A stretch of 64,000 nt of DNA from Rhizobium leguminosarum (GTDB taxonomy: Bacteria; Pseudomonadota; Alphaproteobacteria; Rhizobiales; Rhizobiaceae), in the NCBI RefSeq assembly GCF_004123835.1, contig NZ_MZMU01000012.1, forward strand, positions 124,001 to 188,000. Reading direction: 5' to 3'. The first letter of the stretch is position 1. Every line of letters starts with the position of its first letter. A program made the position numbers and the translations under genes. Below the pieces are notes generated by a model that had not been told where the DNA came from, did not search any database, and saw only the letters and a program-made list of their open reading frames with translations. Positions 9,045 to 16,979 of this stretch are shown one piece after another.

Positions 9045-9662
9045 ATGACCTTGAAGAGAAACATTCTGCTGGCTGGAGCCGTGCTCCTGGCGAGCGGCGG
9101 TCTTGCGCAGGCGGAGATGATGGCGACGACGGTCAACGATCTCAACGTTCGCGCCGGCCCGGGCCCGCAATATCCGTCGGTCGGCCTTGCTACCCGCGGC
9201 TCGACCGCGGTGCTCGACGGCTGCATCGAAGGCAGCCGCTGGTGCCGTGTCGACGTCAACGGCATGCGCGGCTGGGTCTATGCCGATTATCTGCAGGTCG
9301 ATCATGGCGGCAGCTCCGTTATCGTCGAACAGCACCGCGCTGAGATCGGCGTTCCCAGCGTGACTTACGAGTCCACCGCGAGTGTCGTTCCGGCCGATCC
9401 GCAGCCGGCACCGGGCGACGAGTTGCTCGGCCCCGTCGGAGCGGTCGAGACCATCACCCCGCCAGAGACGGTCCGCACCTATATCGACACCAATCCGGGC
9501 CAGACGGTGCAGCTCGGCGGCGACGTCGTCGTCGGCGCGGAAGTGCCCGCCGATGTCACCTTCCAGACGATTCCCGACTATGAGTACCGCTATACCAGGA
9601 TCAACGATCGGCCGGTGCTTGTCGATCCCGGTACGCGCCGGATCGTCTACGTCTATCAATGA
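9045..9662 (+). CDS. Exported SH3-domain and DUF1236 protein
   Basis: The 205-residue protein starts with a signal peptide (MTLKRNILLAGAVLLASG, likely cleaved after AQA), so it acts in the periplasm or envelope. Residues about 27-85 form a bacterial SH3 domain (TTVNDLNVRAGPGPQYPSVG, then WCRVDVNGMRGWVYADYLQ), usually a peptidoglycan-binding module. The C-terminal 70 residues match the rhizobial DUF1236 pattern, with PETVRTYIDTNPGQTVQLGG and a conserved ending RPVLVDPGTRRIVYV. The ATG at 9045 has AAGGAG eight bases upstream. A GAGGCGG/CCGCCTC hairpin lies just downstream (9685-9706) without a clear U tract. Confidence 0.85.
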   Translation: MTLKRNILLAGAVLLASGGLAQAEMMATTVNDLNVRAGPGPQYPSVGLATRGSTAVLDGCIEGSRWCRVDVNGMRGWVYADYLQVDHGGSSVIVEQHRAEIGVPSVTYESTASVVPADPQPAPGDELLGPVGAVETITPPETVRTYIDTNPGQTVQLGGDVVVGAEVPADVTFQTIPDYEYRYTRINDRPVLVDPGTRRIVYVYQ

Positions 9663-9845
9663 CGTGATCGGCAGAAACTGAGGCGAGGCGGACGTCGGAC
9701 CGCCTCGTTCCGGGACGCTTCTCCCTGCCTTAATCCCGTATCGGTTGATTTTTCTTAACGCTTTCCTCCAAAATATGCTAAAATACTAATATGCCGAAGG
9801 TTCGGCATGGATCGGCGATCGGGGAGATCGCCAGAGGAGGAAATC

Positions 9846-10115
9846 ATGGAAGCCCTACTTCCGCTCATCACACAATTGATTGCCGGTGCAATCGGCGGCA
9901 ATGCCGCAAGCGCCGCTTTGAAGCAGCAGGCGATCAACGTCGTCGCCCGTACGATCGCCGGTGCGATCGGCGGCGTTGCCGGCGGTATGCTGCTCAGCAT
10001 GGTCGGTGGGGAAGCGGCCATGACCGGCCTGATCGCCGACGGCATCGGCGGCCTGATCGGCGGCGGCATTCTGTCGACGCTTGCCGGACTGGTCATGGCA
10101 CGGGCGCATAGATAA
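9846..10115 (+). CDS. Small glycine-rich hydrophobic protein
   Basis: The function is unknown. The 89-residue product is dominated by Gly/Ala/Ile/Leu stretches (LITQLIAGAIGGNAASAAL, TIAGAIGGVAGGMLLSMVGG, LIADGIGGLIGGGILSTLAG) that resemble glycine-zipper membrane segments, and has a short basic tail. It should insert into or associate with a membrane. The ATG at 9846 has a strong AGAGGAGG ribosome-binding site. A spaced GG-rich pattern repeats about every 30 residues, suggesting internal duplication. It is alone, with AT-rich promoter-like sequence upstream. Confidence 0.7.
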   Translation: MEALLPLITQLIAGAIGGNAASAALKQQAINVVARTIAGAIGGVAGGMLLSMVGGEAAMTGLIADGIGGLIGGGILSTLAGLVMARAHR

Positions 10116-10134
10116 AGGCCCGACCGGTCTGTAT

Positions 10135-10231
10135 CTACAGCGCCGCGCGTCTTTTCAGATGCGCAAAGGACGCTGTAGTACTTTGAACTGCTGCATCCTT
10201 AAATCGATTCCGATTTAAGGAATTTTGCAGT
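10135..10231. repeat. Rhizobial intergenic palindromic repeat element
   Basis: This non-coding element has two inverted repeats. The first pairs CTACAGCG (10135-10142) with CGCTGTAG (10171-10178), with a smaller internal GCGCGTC/GATGCGC stem. The second is a perfect 10-bp stem with a 4-nt loop (CCTTAAATCG-ATTC-CGATTTAAGG, 10197-10220). From memory this organisation resembles dispersed repeats of Rhizobium genomes. A related core with the same ATCGATTCCGAT centre occurs at 29929-29950. Confidence 0.65.
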
Positions 10232-10255
10232 GGCCGGACCGATTGCGTGAGGGCC

Positions 10256-10467
10256 TTATTCGGCGGCGATCGCCGCCGGATAGACTTCCTTCATGTAGTC
10301 GTTCATCAGTGTTTCGAGATCGTCGACGGGCGCGCTCGCCTTCGAAGACGGCGCTGGCATATGCAGGCCGTGGGTCAGCACGTGGATCTTGGCGCGCCTT
10401 TCCAGGCGACGAACTCGCCGTTGAACCATATTTGGCCGTCCAGTTGGTCGAAATGAACTGAAGCCAT
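10256..10467 (-). pseudogene. Remnant of a branched-chain aminotransferase gene (ilvE-like)
   Basis: Read on the minus strand from the ATG at 10465-10467, the translation gives MASVHFDQLDGQIWFNGEFV, the typical N-terminus of rhizobial branched-chain aminotransferases. After AWK the frame is lost. In the next frame the expected continuation AKIHVLTHGLH appears. One more single-base loss is needed to read ASAVFEGERA. After that point the sequence jumps to a short tail, LETLMNDYMKEVYPAAIAAE, which looks like the C-terminal end of the same family. About 230 internal residues are missing. The N-terminal match is strong; origin of the tail from the same gene is inference. It is not translatable as a functional enzyme. 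Confidence 0.72.
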
Positions 10468-10732
10468 CCCTAACCCCATCCGGCGCTTCACGCGCCATGC
10501 CTGTTGATTGTTGTCCCCATTACGTTTTATCCACAGACGCAAGGGGAAATCGCGTATTGCGTCGGAGTGTCGGGCGGGCCTTGGTTTCCGGGGAAATGCC
10601 AGGGAAATGAGAGGCCGTGCGGGGCTCCCGCAGAGTTCGCGGAAGCTAATAGCGACGAAAATTTATGTCACTTAAGCTGACATATCTTCGCGAAAGTTTC
10701 CGGCAGCGCGCGGAAAAAGAAGGGAATGCCGA

Positions 10733-11224
10733 GTGTCACGACAGACCGGCCCGAAAGCAGGCAAGCCAGAGCCGCTGGCCACGCCGATGGAAGATACTGA
10801 TATCATCGATTTCGAGATCATCGAGCTGTTCTTCTTCGCCTATCGCGACTTCGTTTCCGATCCTGACGCTATCCTTGAAAAGAGCGGCTTCGGCCGGGCG
10901 CATCACCGCGTCGTGCATTTCGTCAACCGCAATCCCGGCATGACGGTAGCCGATCTTCTCGAAACGCTGAAGATCACCAAGCAGAGCCTTGCAAGGGTGC
11001 TGAAACAGCTGATCGACTCAGGCTATATTCGCCAGGTGGCAGGTCCCGAGGACCGGCGGCAGCGCAAGCTCTATCCGACGAAATCGGGACGAGAGCTGGC
11101 GCTTGCCCTTGCCGAGCCGCAATCGCGCCGCATTGAGCGGGCATTCGAAGGGGCTTCTGCGGAGGTGCGGGAGGGCGTAAAAGCTTTCCTCAGCGGCATG
11201 CGGGACAGACAGAAGGCGGATTGA
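10733..11224 (+). CDS. MarR-family transcriptional regulator, PetP-like
   Basis: The 163-residue winged-helix protein resembles PetP, the MarR-type partner encoded with response regulator PetR in Rhodobacter. The DNA-binding part is LLETLKITKQSLARVLKQL, followed by a wing with GPEDRRQRKLYPTKSGRELA. The N-terminal helix IIDFEIIELFFFAYRDFV probably serves dimerisation. The start is a GTG at 10733 with AAGGGA upstream; no in-frame ATG precedes the conserved region. The TGA stop is directly followed by the response regulator's ATG, so the two are translationally coupled. Confidence 0.85.
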   Translation: MSRQTGPKAGKPEPLATPMEDTDIIDFEIIELFFFAYRDFVSDPDAILEKSGFGRAHHRVVHFVNRNPGMTVADLLETLKITKQSLARVLKQLIDSGYIRQVAGPEDRRQRKLYPTKSGRELALALAEPQSRRIERAFEGASAEVREGVKAFLSGMRDRQKAD

Positions 11225-11926
11225 ATGGCGGTCAAGACAGATATTTCCGACGACGCGGCGCATTTGCTGGTGGTCGATGACGACTCCCGCATCCGCGCGC
11301 TGCTCAATCGTTATCTCGCCGAGAACGGCTTCCGCGTCACCGTCGCCGCCGACGGCGCCGAGGCGCAGCGCAAGCTTGCGGGTCTCGATTTCGACCTGAT
11401 CATCATGGATGTGATGATGCCCGGCGAATCCGGCATCGACGTCACCCGCGGGCTTCGCGCCATCAAGAACGTCCCGATCATCATGCTGACGGCGCTGGCA
11501 GAATCGGGCAACCGCATCGAAGGCCTCGAGGCAGGCGCTGACGACTATCTTTCCAAGCCCTTCGACCCGCGCGAACTGGTGCTGCGTATCAACAACATCC
11601 TGCGTCGCAACGCCGGCGGCGAGGGACCGAAGATCGAACAAGTGATGTTCGGTCCCTACACCTTCTCGCTGACCCGCAAAGAGCTGAAGAAAGCCAGCGA
11701 GGTGATCCGGCTCACCGACCGCGAGCAGGAGATCATGCTGCTCTTTGCGCGGCGCGCCGGCGACACCATCCCCCGCCATGAACTGATCGGCAACGATACC
11801 GAAGTCGGCGAGCGGACGATCGACGTGCAGATCAACCGGCTGAGGCGTAAGATCGAGGACGATCCCGCCAATCCCGTCTGGCTGCAGACCGTGCGCGGCA
11901 TCGGATACAGGCTGAGCATCGACTAA
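11225..11926 (+). CDS. OmpR-family response regulator, PetR-like
   Basis: The 233-residue protein has a receiver domain (about 12-125: HLLVVDDDSRIRALLNRYL, phosphoacceptor Asp in DLIIMDVMMPGESGID, conserved Thr in IIMLTALAESGNRIEG, Lys in DDYLSKPFDPRELVLRI). A winged-helix DNA-binding domain follows, with VGERTIDVQINRLRRKIE and a C-terminal LQTVRGIGYRLSID. It follows the MarR gene without a gap and precedes a histidine kinase by 24 bp. The kinase is its likely phosphodonor. In Rhodobacter PetR is required for cytochrome bc1/c2 expression; the regulon here is unknown. Confidence 0.93.
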   Translation: MAVKTDISDDAAHLLVVDDDSRIRALLNRYLAENGFRVTVAADGAEAQRKLAGLDFDLIIMDVMMPGESGIDVTRGLRAIKNVPIIMLTALAESGNRIEGLEAGADDYLSKPFDPRELVLRINNILRRNAGGEGPKIEQVMFGPYTFSLTRKELKKASEVIRLTDREQEIMLLFARRAGDTIPRHELIGNDTEVGERTIDVQINRLRRKIEDDPANPVWLQTVRGIGYRLSID

Positions 11927-11950
11927 ACTCAAGGTTCGGGACCGGCGCTG

Positions 11951-13327
11951 ATGGTGACGATCGACAGCTTGCGGCGGGAAGACCGCACTTCTGCGCCGGG
12001 CTGGCGCTCGATCGCCCGCTGGCTGCGCCGGCGACTGCCGACCGGACTTTACGCGCGCTCGCTGCTGATCATCATCATTCCGATGGTGCTCTTGCAATCC
12101 GTCGTCGCCGCCGTCTTCATGGAGCGCCACTGGCAAATGGTGACGGAGCGGCTGTCGCTTGCGGTCACCCGTGACATCGCCGCGATCATCGAGATCATCG
12201 AGACTTATCCGCAGAATTCGGACTATAGCGAGATCATCCGCATCGCCCGCGACCAGCTCAGCCTGCAGATCTCGATCGAGCCGGACGGCGACCTGCCGCC
12301 ACCGCGCGTCAAGCCGTTCTTCTCGATCCTCGACGGCATCCTCAGCGACGAGATCACCGACGAGATCCATCGGCCTTTCTGGATCGACACGGTCGGCAAT
12401 TCGAACCTCGTCGAGATCCGCATCAAACTCGACAACAAGATTCTGCGGGTGCTGACCAAGCGCAGCCAGACCTATGCCTCGAACACGCATATCTTCATCG
12501 TCTGGATGGTCGGCACCTCGCTGGTGCTGATCGGCATCTCGATCCTCTTCCTGCGCGGGCAGATCCGGCCGATCCTGACCTTGGCGCGAGCGGCCGAAAG
12601 CTTCGGCAAGGGGCAGAAGCCCGATAATTTCTATCCGCGCGGTGCCGACGAGGTCAGGCGCGCCGGCCTTGCCTTCATCCTGATGCGCGAGCGAATCGAA
12701 CGACAGATCGAGCAGCGCACCGCGATGCTCTCCGGCGTCAGCCATGATCTGCGCACCATCCTCACCCGCTTCAAGCTGCAACTGGCGCTGGCCGGCGACA
12801 ATCCCGACCTGCATGGCCTCAACGATGACGTCAACGACATGCAGACCATGCTGGAGGCCTACATGGCCTTTGCACGCGGCGAGGTCGAAGAGGATGTCGG
12901 CGAGCTGAAACTCAGTGAGATCTTCGCAAAGCTGGAATCCGATTTCGCCCTGCACGGTAAAAAATTCAGCTATTCGATCGAAGGCGACGACGACATCTCC
13001 GTCAGGCCGAACGCCTTCATGCGTCTCGTCACCAACCTTGCCTCGAACGCGCGCCGGTATGCCGATAGGCTCGACATCGAGGCCAAGCACAATGCCAAAT
13101 GGCTGACCGTCATCTTCGACGATGACGGGCCTGGCATTCCCGAAAAGAACCGTGAGGACGTGTTCAAGCCGTTCTTCCGGCTGGATACGGCGCGCAACCT
13201 CGATGCATCAGGCACGGGGCTCGGCCTTGCGATCGCCCGCGACATTGCCCGCAGCCACGGCGGCAACGTCACCCTCAGTGACAGCCCGCTCGGCGGGCTG
13301 AGGGCGACGATCCGCATTCCGGCCTAA
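11951..13327 (+). CDS. Membrane sensor histidine kinase, EnvZ-like
   Basis: The 458-residue kinase has two membrane segments (about residues 36-56, LYARSLLIIIIPMVLLQSVV, and 180-205, IFIVWMVGTSLVLIGISILF) flanking a periplasmic sensor region of about 125 residues. A HAMP linker follows, then the H-box MLSGVSHDLRTILTRFKLQL with the phosphorylated His, an N-box (TNLASNARRYAD), and ATP-binding motifs DDDGPGIP and GTGLGLAIARDIARSHGG. The gene starts 24 bp after the response regulator and belongs to the same operon, so the pair forms a two-component system with the upstream MarR protein. The signal is unknown. Confidence 0.92.
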   Translation: MVTIDSLRREDRTSAPGWRSIARWLRRRLPTGLYARSLLIIIIPMVLLQSVVAAVFMERHWQMVTERLSLAVTRDIAAIIEIIETYPQNSDYSEIIRIARDQLSLQISIEPDGDLPPPRVKPFFSILDGILSDEITDEIHRPFWIDTVGNSNLVEIRIKLDNKILRVLTKRSQTYASNTHIFIVWMVGTSLVLIGISILFLRGQIRPILTLARAAESFGKGQKPDNFYPRGADEVRRAGLAFILMRERIERQIEQRTAMLSGVSHDLRTILTRFKLQLALAGDNPDLHGLNDDVNDMQTMLEAYMAFARGEVEEDVGELKLSEIFAKLESDFALHGKKFSYSIEGDDDISVRPNAFMRLVTNLASNARRYADRLDIEAKHNAKWLTVIFDDDGPGIPEKNREDVFKPFFRLDTARNLDASGTGLGLAIARDIARSHGGNVTLSDSPLGGLRATIRIPA

Positions 13328-13353
13328 CAGGCCTGCGCCAAATGGGCAGCATA

Positions 13354-14091
13354 TCAGGTGGACTGCAGCGATATATTAAGCGACATGAGCAGCTGTCTTT
13401 TCGCGGCCTCGAACGACGCCGATGCCCGATCACGCTTCCTCGGCAGGTCGATGCTGATCTCCTCGAGAATGCGACCCGGCCACGGTCGCATCACGATGAT
13501 CCGATCGGCAAGGACGAGCGCCTCGTCGATATCATGCGTCACTAGCACGAGCGTTGGGCGCGTTTCAGCCCATATGTCGAGCAGGTGATCCTGCAGATCG
13601 GCGCGCGTGAAAGCATCGAGGGCCGAAAAAGGCTCATCCAGTAGCAGCACCTCCGGTCGGGTGATCAGTGCACGGGCGATTGCTACCCTTTGGGCCTGGC
13701 CGCCCGACAACTCCTTCGGCCAGCGTCCGCCCAATTTCCCGAGGCCGACCTTTTCCAATGCGGCTTCCACCCGCTGTCTGCGATCATCGCCTTCGAGTTC
13801 GGTGAGGCCGAAACCGACATTGTTTGCAACGCTTAGCCAGGGGAACAGGCGGGGCTCCTGAAAGATGAGATTGATCAGCGGATGCGGCTTGGTGACCTGT
13901 TCGCCATTCAGCTCGACCGTTCCCTGCGTGGGAATGTCGAGGCCACTGATCAAGCGCAGCAACGTGCTCTTGCCGCAGCCGGATCCGCCGATGATGGCGA
14001 CGACTTCTCCCGGGGCCAGCCCGAGCGAGAAACCCTCCAGGGCACGCACTCCATTTGCATAGGTTTTTCCCAAATTACGCAGCGTCAGCAT
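13354..14091 (-). CDS. ABC transporter ATP-binding protein, sulfonate/taurine/nitrate type
   Basis: This 245-residue ATPase is of the SsuB/TauB class. It shows Walker A (IIGGSGCGKSTLLRLISGL), a Q-loop (LIFQEPRLFPWLSVANNVGF), the signature LSGGQAQRVAIARAL, Walker B (VLLLDEPFSALDAF) and the H-loop (LVLVTHDIDEALVLADRIIV). It would energise import through the permease encoded 4 bp upstream. The operon reads binding protein, permease, ATPase, all leftward. The stop lies 27 bp from the stop of the sensor kinase, so the two units are convergent. Confidence 0.93.
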   Translation of the reverse strand: MLTLRNLGKTYANGVRALEGFSLGLAPGEVVAIIGGSGCGKSTLLRLISGLDIPTQGTVELNGEQVTKPHPLINLIFQEPRLFPWLSVANNVGFGLTELEGDDRRQRVEAALEKVGLGKLGGRWPKELSGGQAQRVAIARALITRPEVLLLDEPFSALDAFTRADLQDHLLDIWAETRPTLVLVTHDIDEALVLADRIIVMRPWPGRILEEISIDLPRKRDRASASFEAAKRQLLMSLNISLQST

Positions 14092-14095
14092 GGGC

Positions 14096-14938
14096 TTATC
14101 CCTCGCGCCTGTAGCTGTCCTGCCAGGTCAGGAAAGGTGTCGTCGCCGCAAGCAGAAGACTGTCCGTCAACTTGCCTACGACCGCGAAGGTGAGGATGGC
14201 AGCCATGATCTGGTCCGGTTTGCCCATTTGCTGGCCATCGACGAGGAGATAGCCGAGGCCCTCCGAAGCTCCCATGAATTCCGCTGCGACGACAAACATC
14301 CAACCGAGACCGAGGCCGGATCGCAAGGCAGTCACATAGGCCGGGAAGACCGCAGGCAGCATGACCCGCCGCACCAGTGCGAAGCCAGAAAGCCTGAAGA
14401 TGCGCCCGACCTCGACAATCTTGCGATCAACCGACAGGATTGCGCCGGAGATGCCGAGATAGACCGGAAAAAACACCCCGACGGCGATCAACGCCACTTT
14501 CGATGTCTCGAAGATCCCGAACCAGAGAATGAAGAGCGGCACCCAGGCGATCGACGGAATGGAGCGGAGCGCCTGAAGCGACGGATCGATCAGTCGACGG
14601 GCGAGCCCAAAATATCCAGTTATAGCGCCGGCGATCGTGGCCGTGACGGCGCCGATCGCAAATCCGAAGAACACCCGGACGGTGGTGACGCCGATATGAT
14701 TGAGCAGTTCGCCGGACTTCAAGAGCGTCCATAGCGTCGCGGCGACCCTGGACGGCGGCGGCATGAGACGGCCTGAGAACCAGCCGGCCGCGACGGCAAT
14801 CTCCCAAAACAATAGCCCGAGCGCAGGCAGCAGAACAGCCACCGCCACCTTGTTGCTCACTCCATAAAAGATTGACGCCGCGACCAAGCGCGGCGTCCTC
14901 GTTTCCGTCTTGATACCGGTTTCGGCCAAGTCCGTCAT
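14096..14938 (-). CDS. ABC transporter permease, SsuC/TauC type
   Basis: The 280-residue inner-membrane permease has about six hydrophobic segments. The EAA-type cytoplasmic loop contacting the ATPase is near GRIFRLSGFALVRRVMLPAV. The N-terminal region matches nitrate/sulfonate/taurine permeases (VAVLLPALGLLFWEIAVAAG, RLMPPPSRVAATLW, RSIPSIAWVPLFILWFGI). It lies 19 bp downstream of the binding-protein gene and 4 bp upstream of the ATPase gene. The substrate is inferred only from family resemblance. Confidence 0.92.
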   Translation of the reverse strand: MTDLAETGIKTETRTPRLVAASIFYGVSNKVAVAVLLPALGLLFWEIAVAAGWFSGRLMPPPSRVAATLWTLLKSGELLNHIGVTTVRVFFGFAIGAVTATIAGAITGYFGLARRLIDPSLQALRSIPSIAWVPLFILWFGIFETSKVALIAVGVFFPVYLGISGAILSVDRKIVEVGRIFRLSGFALVRRVMLPAVFPAYVTALRSGLGLGWMFVVAAEFMGASEGLGYLLVDGQQMGKPDQIMAAILTFAVVGKLTDSLLLAATTPFLTWQDSYRREG

Positions 14939-14957
14939 AGCGATGATCTATGCTCTG

Positions 14958-15926
14958 TTACTGGGTTTTCCCGACCGCAAAACGATCGTCGATCAGCTCG
15001 TTCGTGACTTTGGGAATGTCGACGTCTGCGGGCAGGACATCGGCGCTTTGCAGAGCGATACCCGCTTTCGAGATCGTGTCGCGCTGCAGGTCGCCGATCG
15101 TCGATTGCGAGATGTCTGTACGCTCCAGCTGCTTGGCGATCACCTCGTCCGGCAGCTTTGCCGCTTCCACCAGCGCCGCCTTGAGTGCCGCAGGATCGGC
15201 AAGCGCCTCGGCCCGTGCCTGCTCATAGACGGCGACGACGCGCTTGATGATGTCGGGATGTTCGGCGGCAAATGTCTCGGTCGTATTGAGCACGCCCCAG
15301 CTGTTGTTTTCAGGCTTGCGATAGAAGAGCTTCGCCTTGTCATCCACTTCGGCGGCCGCCATCAGCGGATCGAGCCCGGCCCATGCATCGACATCGCCAC
15401 GCAGAAGCGCCAGCTTGCCATCGGCATGCTGCAGCAGCACCAGCTTCACGTCCGATTGTTTCAGGCTGGCATCCGCCAAGGCACGGACGAGAAAGACATG
15501 CGGATCGGTGCCGCGCGTCACCGCGATCGTCTTGCCCTTCAGATCCTGAACGGTGGAAATCGGACTGTCGGCGCGGGTGACCAGAGCCGTCCATTCGGGG
15601 CGCGAATACACATAGATGGATTTGATCGGATTGCCGTTGACCCGCGCGATCAGTGCCGCCGCACCCGCCGTCGAGCCGAAATCAATCGATCCGGCGTTCA
15701 GGAATTCCAGCGCCTTGTTCGAGCCGGCGGATTGCACCCAGCGAATGCTGATGTTGTCCTTGGCGAATTCCTTTTCCAGCAGGCCCTCCTTCTTCAGAAG
15801 AACACTGACGGGATTATAGGTCGCCCAGTCGATCCTGATTTCCGAAAGATCGGCCGCATCAGCCGATGACAGCCCCAGCCCCAAGGCAACCGCGACACCG
15901 ATCACCGCCGAACGAAACACGCCCAT
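14958..15926 (-). CDS. ABC transporter substrate-binding protein, aliphatic sulfonate type
   Basis: The 322-residue periplasmic protein has a signal peptide (MGVFRSAVIGVAVALGLG, likely cleaved near ADA/ADL). The mature part is of the SsuA/NMT1 class: IRIDWATYNPVSVLLKKEGL, NAGSIDFGSTAGAAALIARV, DLKGKTIAVTRGTDPHVFLV and LALLRGDVDAWAGLDPLMAA. These proteins bind aliphatic sulfonates, taurine or related organosulfur compounds and deliver them to the permease. It is the first gene of the three-gene leftward operon. A TAGGTT-N5-AACCTA inverted repeat lies 31 bp upstream of the start and may be a control site. Confidence 0.9.
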   Translation of the reverse strand: MGVFRSAVIGVAVALGLGLSSADAADLSEIRIDWATYNPVSVLLKKEGLLEKEFAKDNISIRWVQSAGSNKALEFLNAGSIDFGSTAGAAALIARVNGNPIKSIYVYSRPEWTALVTRADSPISTVQDLKGKTIAVTRGTDPHVFLVRALADASLKQSDVKLVLLQHADGKLALLRGDVDAWAGLDPLMAAAEVDDKAKLFYRKPENNSWGVLNTTETFAAEHPDIIKRVVAVYEQARAEALADPAALKAALVEAAKLPDEVIAKQLERTDISQSTIGDLQRDTISKAGIALQSADVLPADVDIPKVTNELIDDRFAVGKTQ

Positions 15927-15957
15927 AATTTATTCCTCTCCTTACCATTGCCATCGA

Positions 15958-15974
15958 TAGGTTGAGATAACCTA
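15958..15974. promoter_or_regulatory. Inverted repeat upstream of the sulfonate-type ABC operon
   Basis: A perfect 6-bp inverted repeat with a 5-bp spacer (TAGGTT-GAGAT-AACCTA) lies 31 bp before the binding-protein start codon. A partial copy of the half-site (AACCTATAA) follows about 26 bp further upstream. Position and symmetry suit a dimeric regulator, but the regulator is unknown. Confidence 0.35.
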
Positions 15975-16117
15975 CGGACAATGGTGACGGGCGAGAAACC
16001 TATAACGTCTAATTCTATGGAATTTGTGGAAATATTTTTCCTCTGCCGCGGGGTGCGGTGCGCAATATCAAGAAAGCGGATGCGCGGGAGAGGGCCAACT
16101 GATGGGTCGACAAAAGA

Positions 16118-16141
16118 AAGCGCCGCTGAAGAGCGGCGCTT
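16118..16141 (-). terminator. Intrinsic terminator after the BA14K gene
   Basis: A perfect 10-bp stem (AAGCGCCGCT/AGCGGCGCTT, 4-nt loop) is followed on the minus strand by TCTTTTG. It lies 22 bp downstream of the BA14K gene stop. Confidence 0.8.
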
Positions 16142-16163
16142 GGCATCAGGGATGATGGCGAAA

Positions 16164-16616
16164 TCAGCCGGCGGTGCAGAAGTGACTGCGGCCGTCATAG
16201 CCGATATAGGTGCCGCTGCGCGGATCGAAGGAGCGGTAGCGGTAGGAGCAGTAACGCTGCCATTGCGGCGACCAGGGCTCCACCGCCGTGCGGACCGGTG
16301 CGTAATATTGCGGCTGATCGACATAGACGCGGCGCGGGGCGCGATAGACCGGAGCGGGCTCGTAGTAATCCGGCTCGTAGGCCGGGTCGATGTAGCGGCG
16401 CTCTTCGTAAACCGGACCGTTATTGGCATTGGCGATGGCAGAGCCGACGATCAGGCCGGTGGCAAGGCCGACGGCGCCGCCAACCCACGCATCGTTATTG
16501 CCGTGATGATTGCCATGGCGCCAGTGGCGGTCGCGGGCCGAGGCTTCACCGACGGCGGAAAGCGTGAGTGCGGCAGCGGTTGCCGTCAGCAGAAGGGTCT
16601 TGGCGAGCCTGTTCAT
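16164..16616 (-). CDS. BA14K-family exported protein
   Basis: The 150-residue protein has a signal peptide (MNRLAKTLLLTATAAALTLS, likely cleaved after ASA). A short His/Asn-rich stretch (HWRHGNHHGNNDAW) and a glycine-rich hydrophobic segment (GGAVGLATGLIVGSAIA) follow. The Tyr/Pro/Arg-rich C-terminal part ends with the BA14K signature WQRYCSYRYRSFDPRSGTYI and HFCTAG. The BA14K family was named from a Brucella antigen with lectin-like, immunoreactive properties and is widespread in Rhizobiales envelopes. An ATG two codons upstream (16622) is also possible; 16616 has better AGGA spacing. It is monocistronic with a clear terminator. Confidence 0.85.
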   Translation of the reverse strand: MNRLAKTLLLTATAAALTLSAVGEASARDRHWRHGNHHGNNDAWVGGAVGLATGLIVGSAIANANNGPVYEERRYIDPAYEPDYYEPAPVYRAPRRVYVDQPQYYAPVRTAVEPWSPQWQRYCSYRYRSFDPRSGTYIGYDGRSHFCTAG

Positions 16617-16712
16617 AAGCATAAATCCTAATCCCGGGAACCGAACGCCGGTCCCTTTCTCGATGGTCGCAGTAGTATAGATTTGTAGCTGAACGAAGGC
16701 TGAACGACAAAA

Positions 16713-16730
16713 CCCGGCATCGCTGCCGGG
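16713..16730 (-). terminator. Intrinsic terminator after the cold-shock gene
   Basis: A perfect 7-bp stem with a 4-nt loop (CCCGGCA-TCGC-TGCCGGG as read on the plus strand) is followed on the minus strand by TTTTG. It lies 33 bp after the cold-shock gene stop. Confidence 0.75.
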
Positions 16731-16763
16731 CTTCAACTCGAATTCGCCAGACTTGTTAAGGGT

Positions 16764-16979
16764 TCAGCCCGCAATCTGCAGATTGACGGCCTTCGGGCCC
16801 TTGCCGCGGCGATCCGGCTCCGTGTCGAAGCTTACCTTCTGGTTTTCCGTCAGACCGGCCAGGCCGGAGGCCTGAACGGCAGAAATGTGAACGAAGATAT
16901 CGGCGCCGCCCCGGTCCGGCTTGATGAAGCCGAAGCCTTTGTCGGTATTGAAGAATTTTACAGTGCCAGTCTCTGCCAT
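16764..16979 (-). CDS. Cold-shock domain protein, CspA family
   Basis: The 71-residue protein is a single cold-shock OB-fold that binds single-stranded RNA and DNA and melts mRNA structure. RNP1 is KGFGFIKPD and RNP2 is DIFVHIS. It starts MAETGTVKFFNTD and ends VNLQIAG, the usual length. Many alphaproteobacterial paralogues exist, so cold induction cannot be assumed. The 485 bp upstream contain no other gene and could hold a long leader typical of csp mRNAs. Confidence 0.95.
   Translation of the reverse strand: MAETGTVKFFNTDKGFGFIKPDRGGADIFVHISAVQASGLAGLTENQKVSFDTEPDRRGKGPKAVNLQIAG

Noticed and set aside
11018..13090. Minus-strand open frame of 690 codons across the petP/petR/kinase genes
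   Set aside because: Opposite strand of three well-supported genes; His/Asp/Arg-rich composition without domains.
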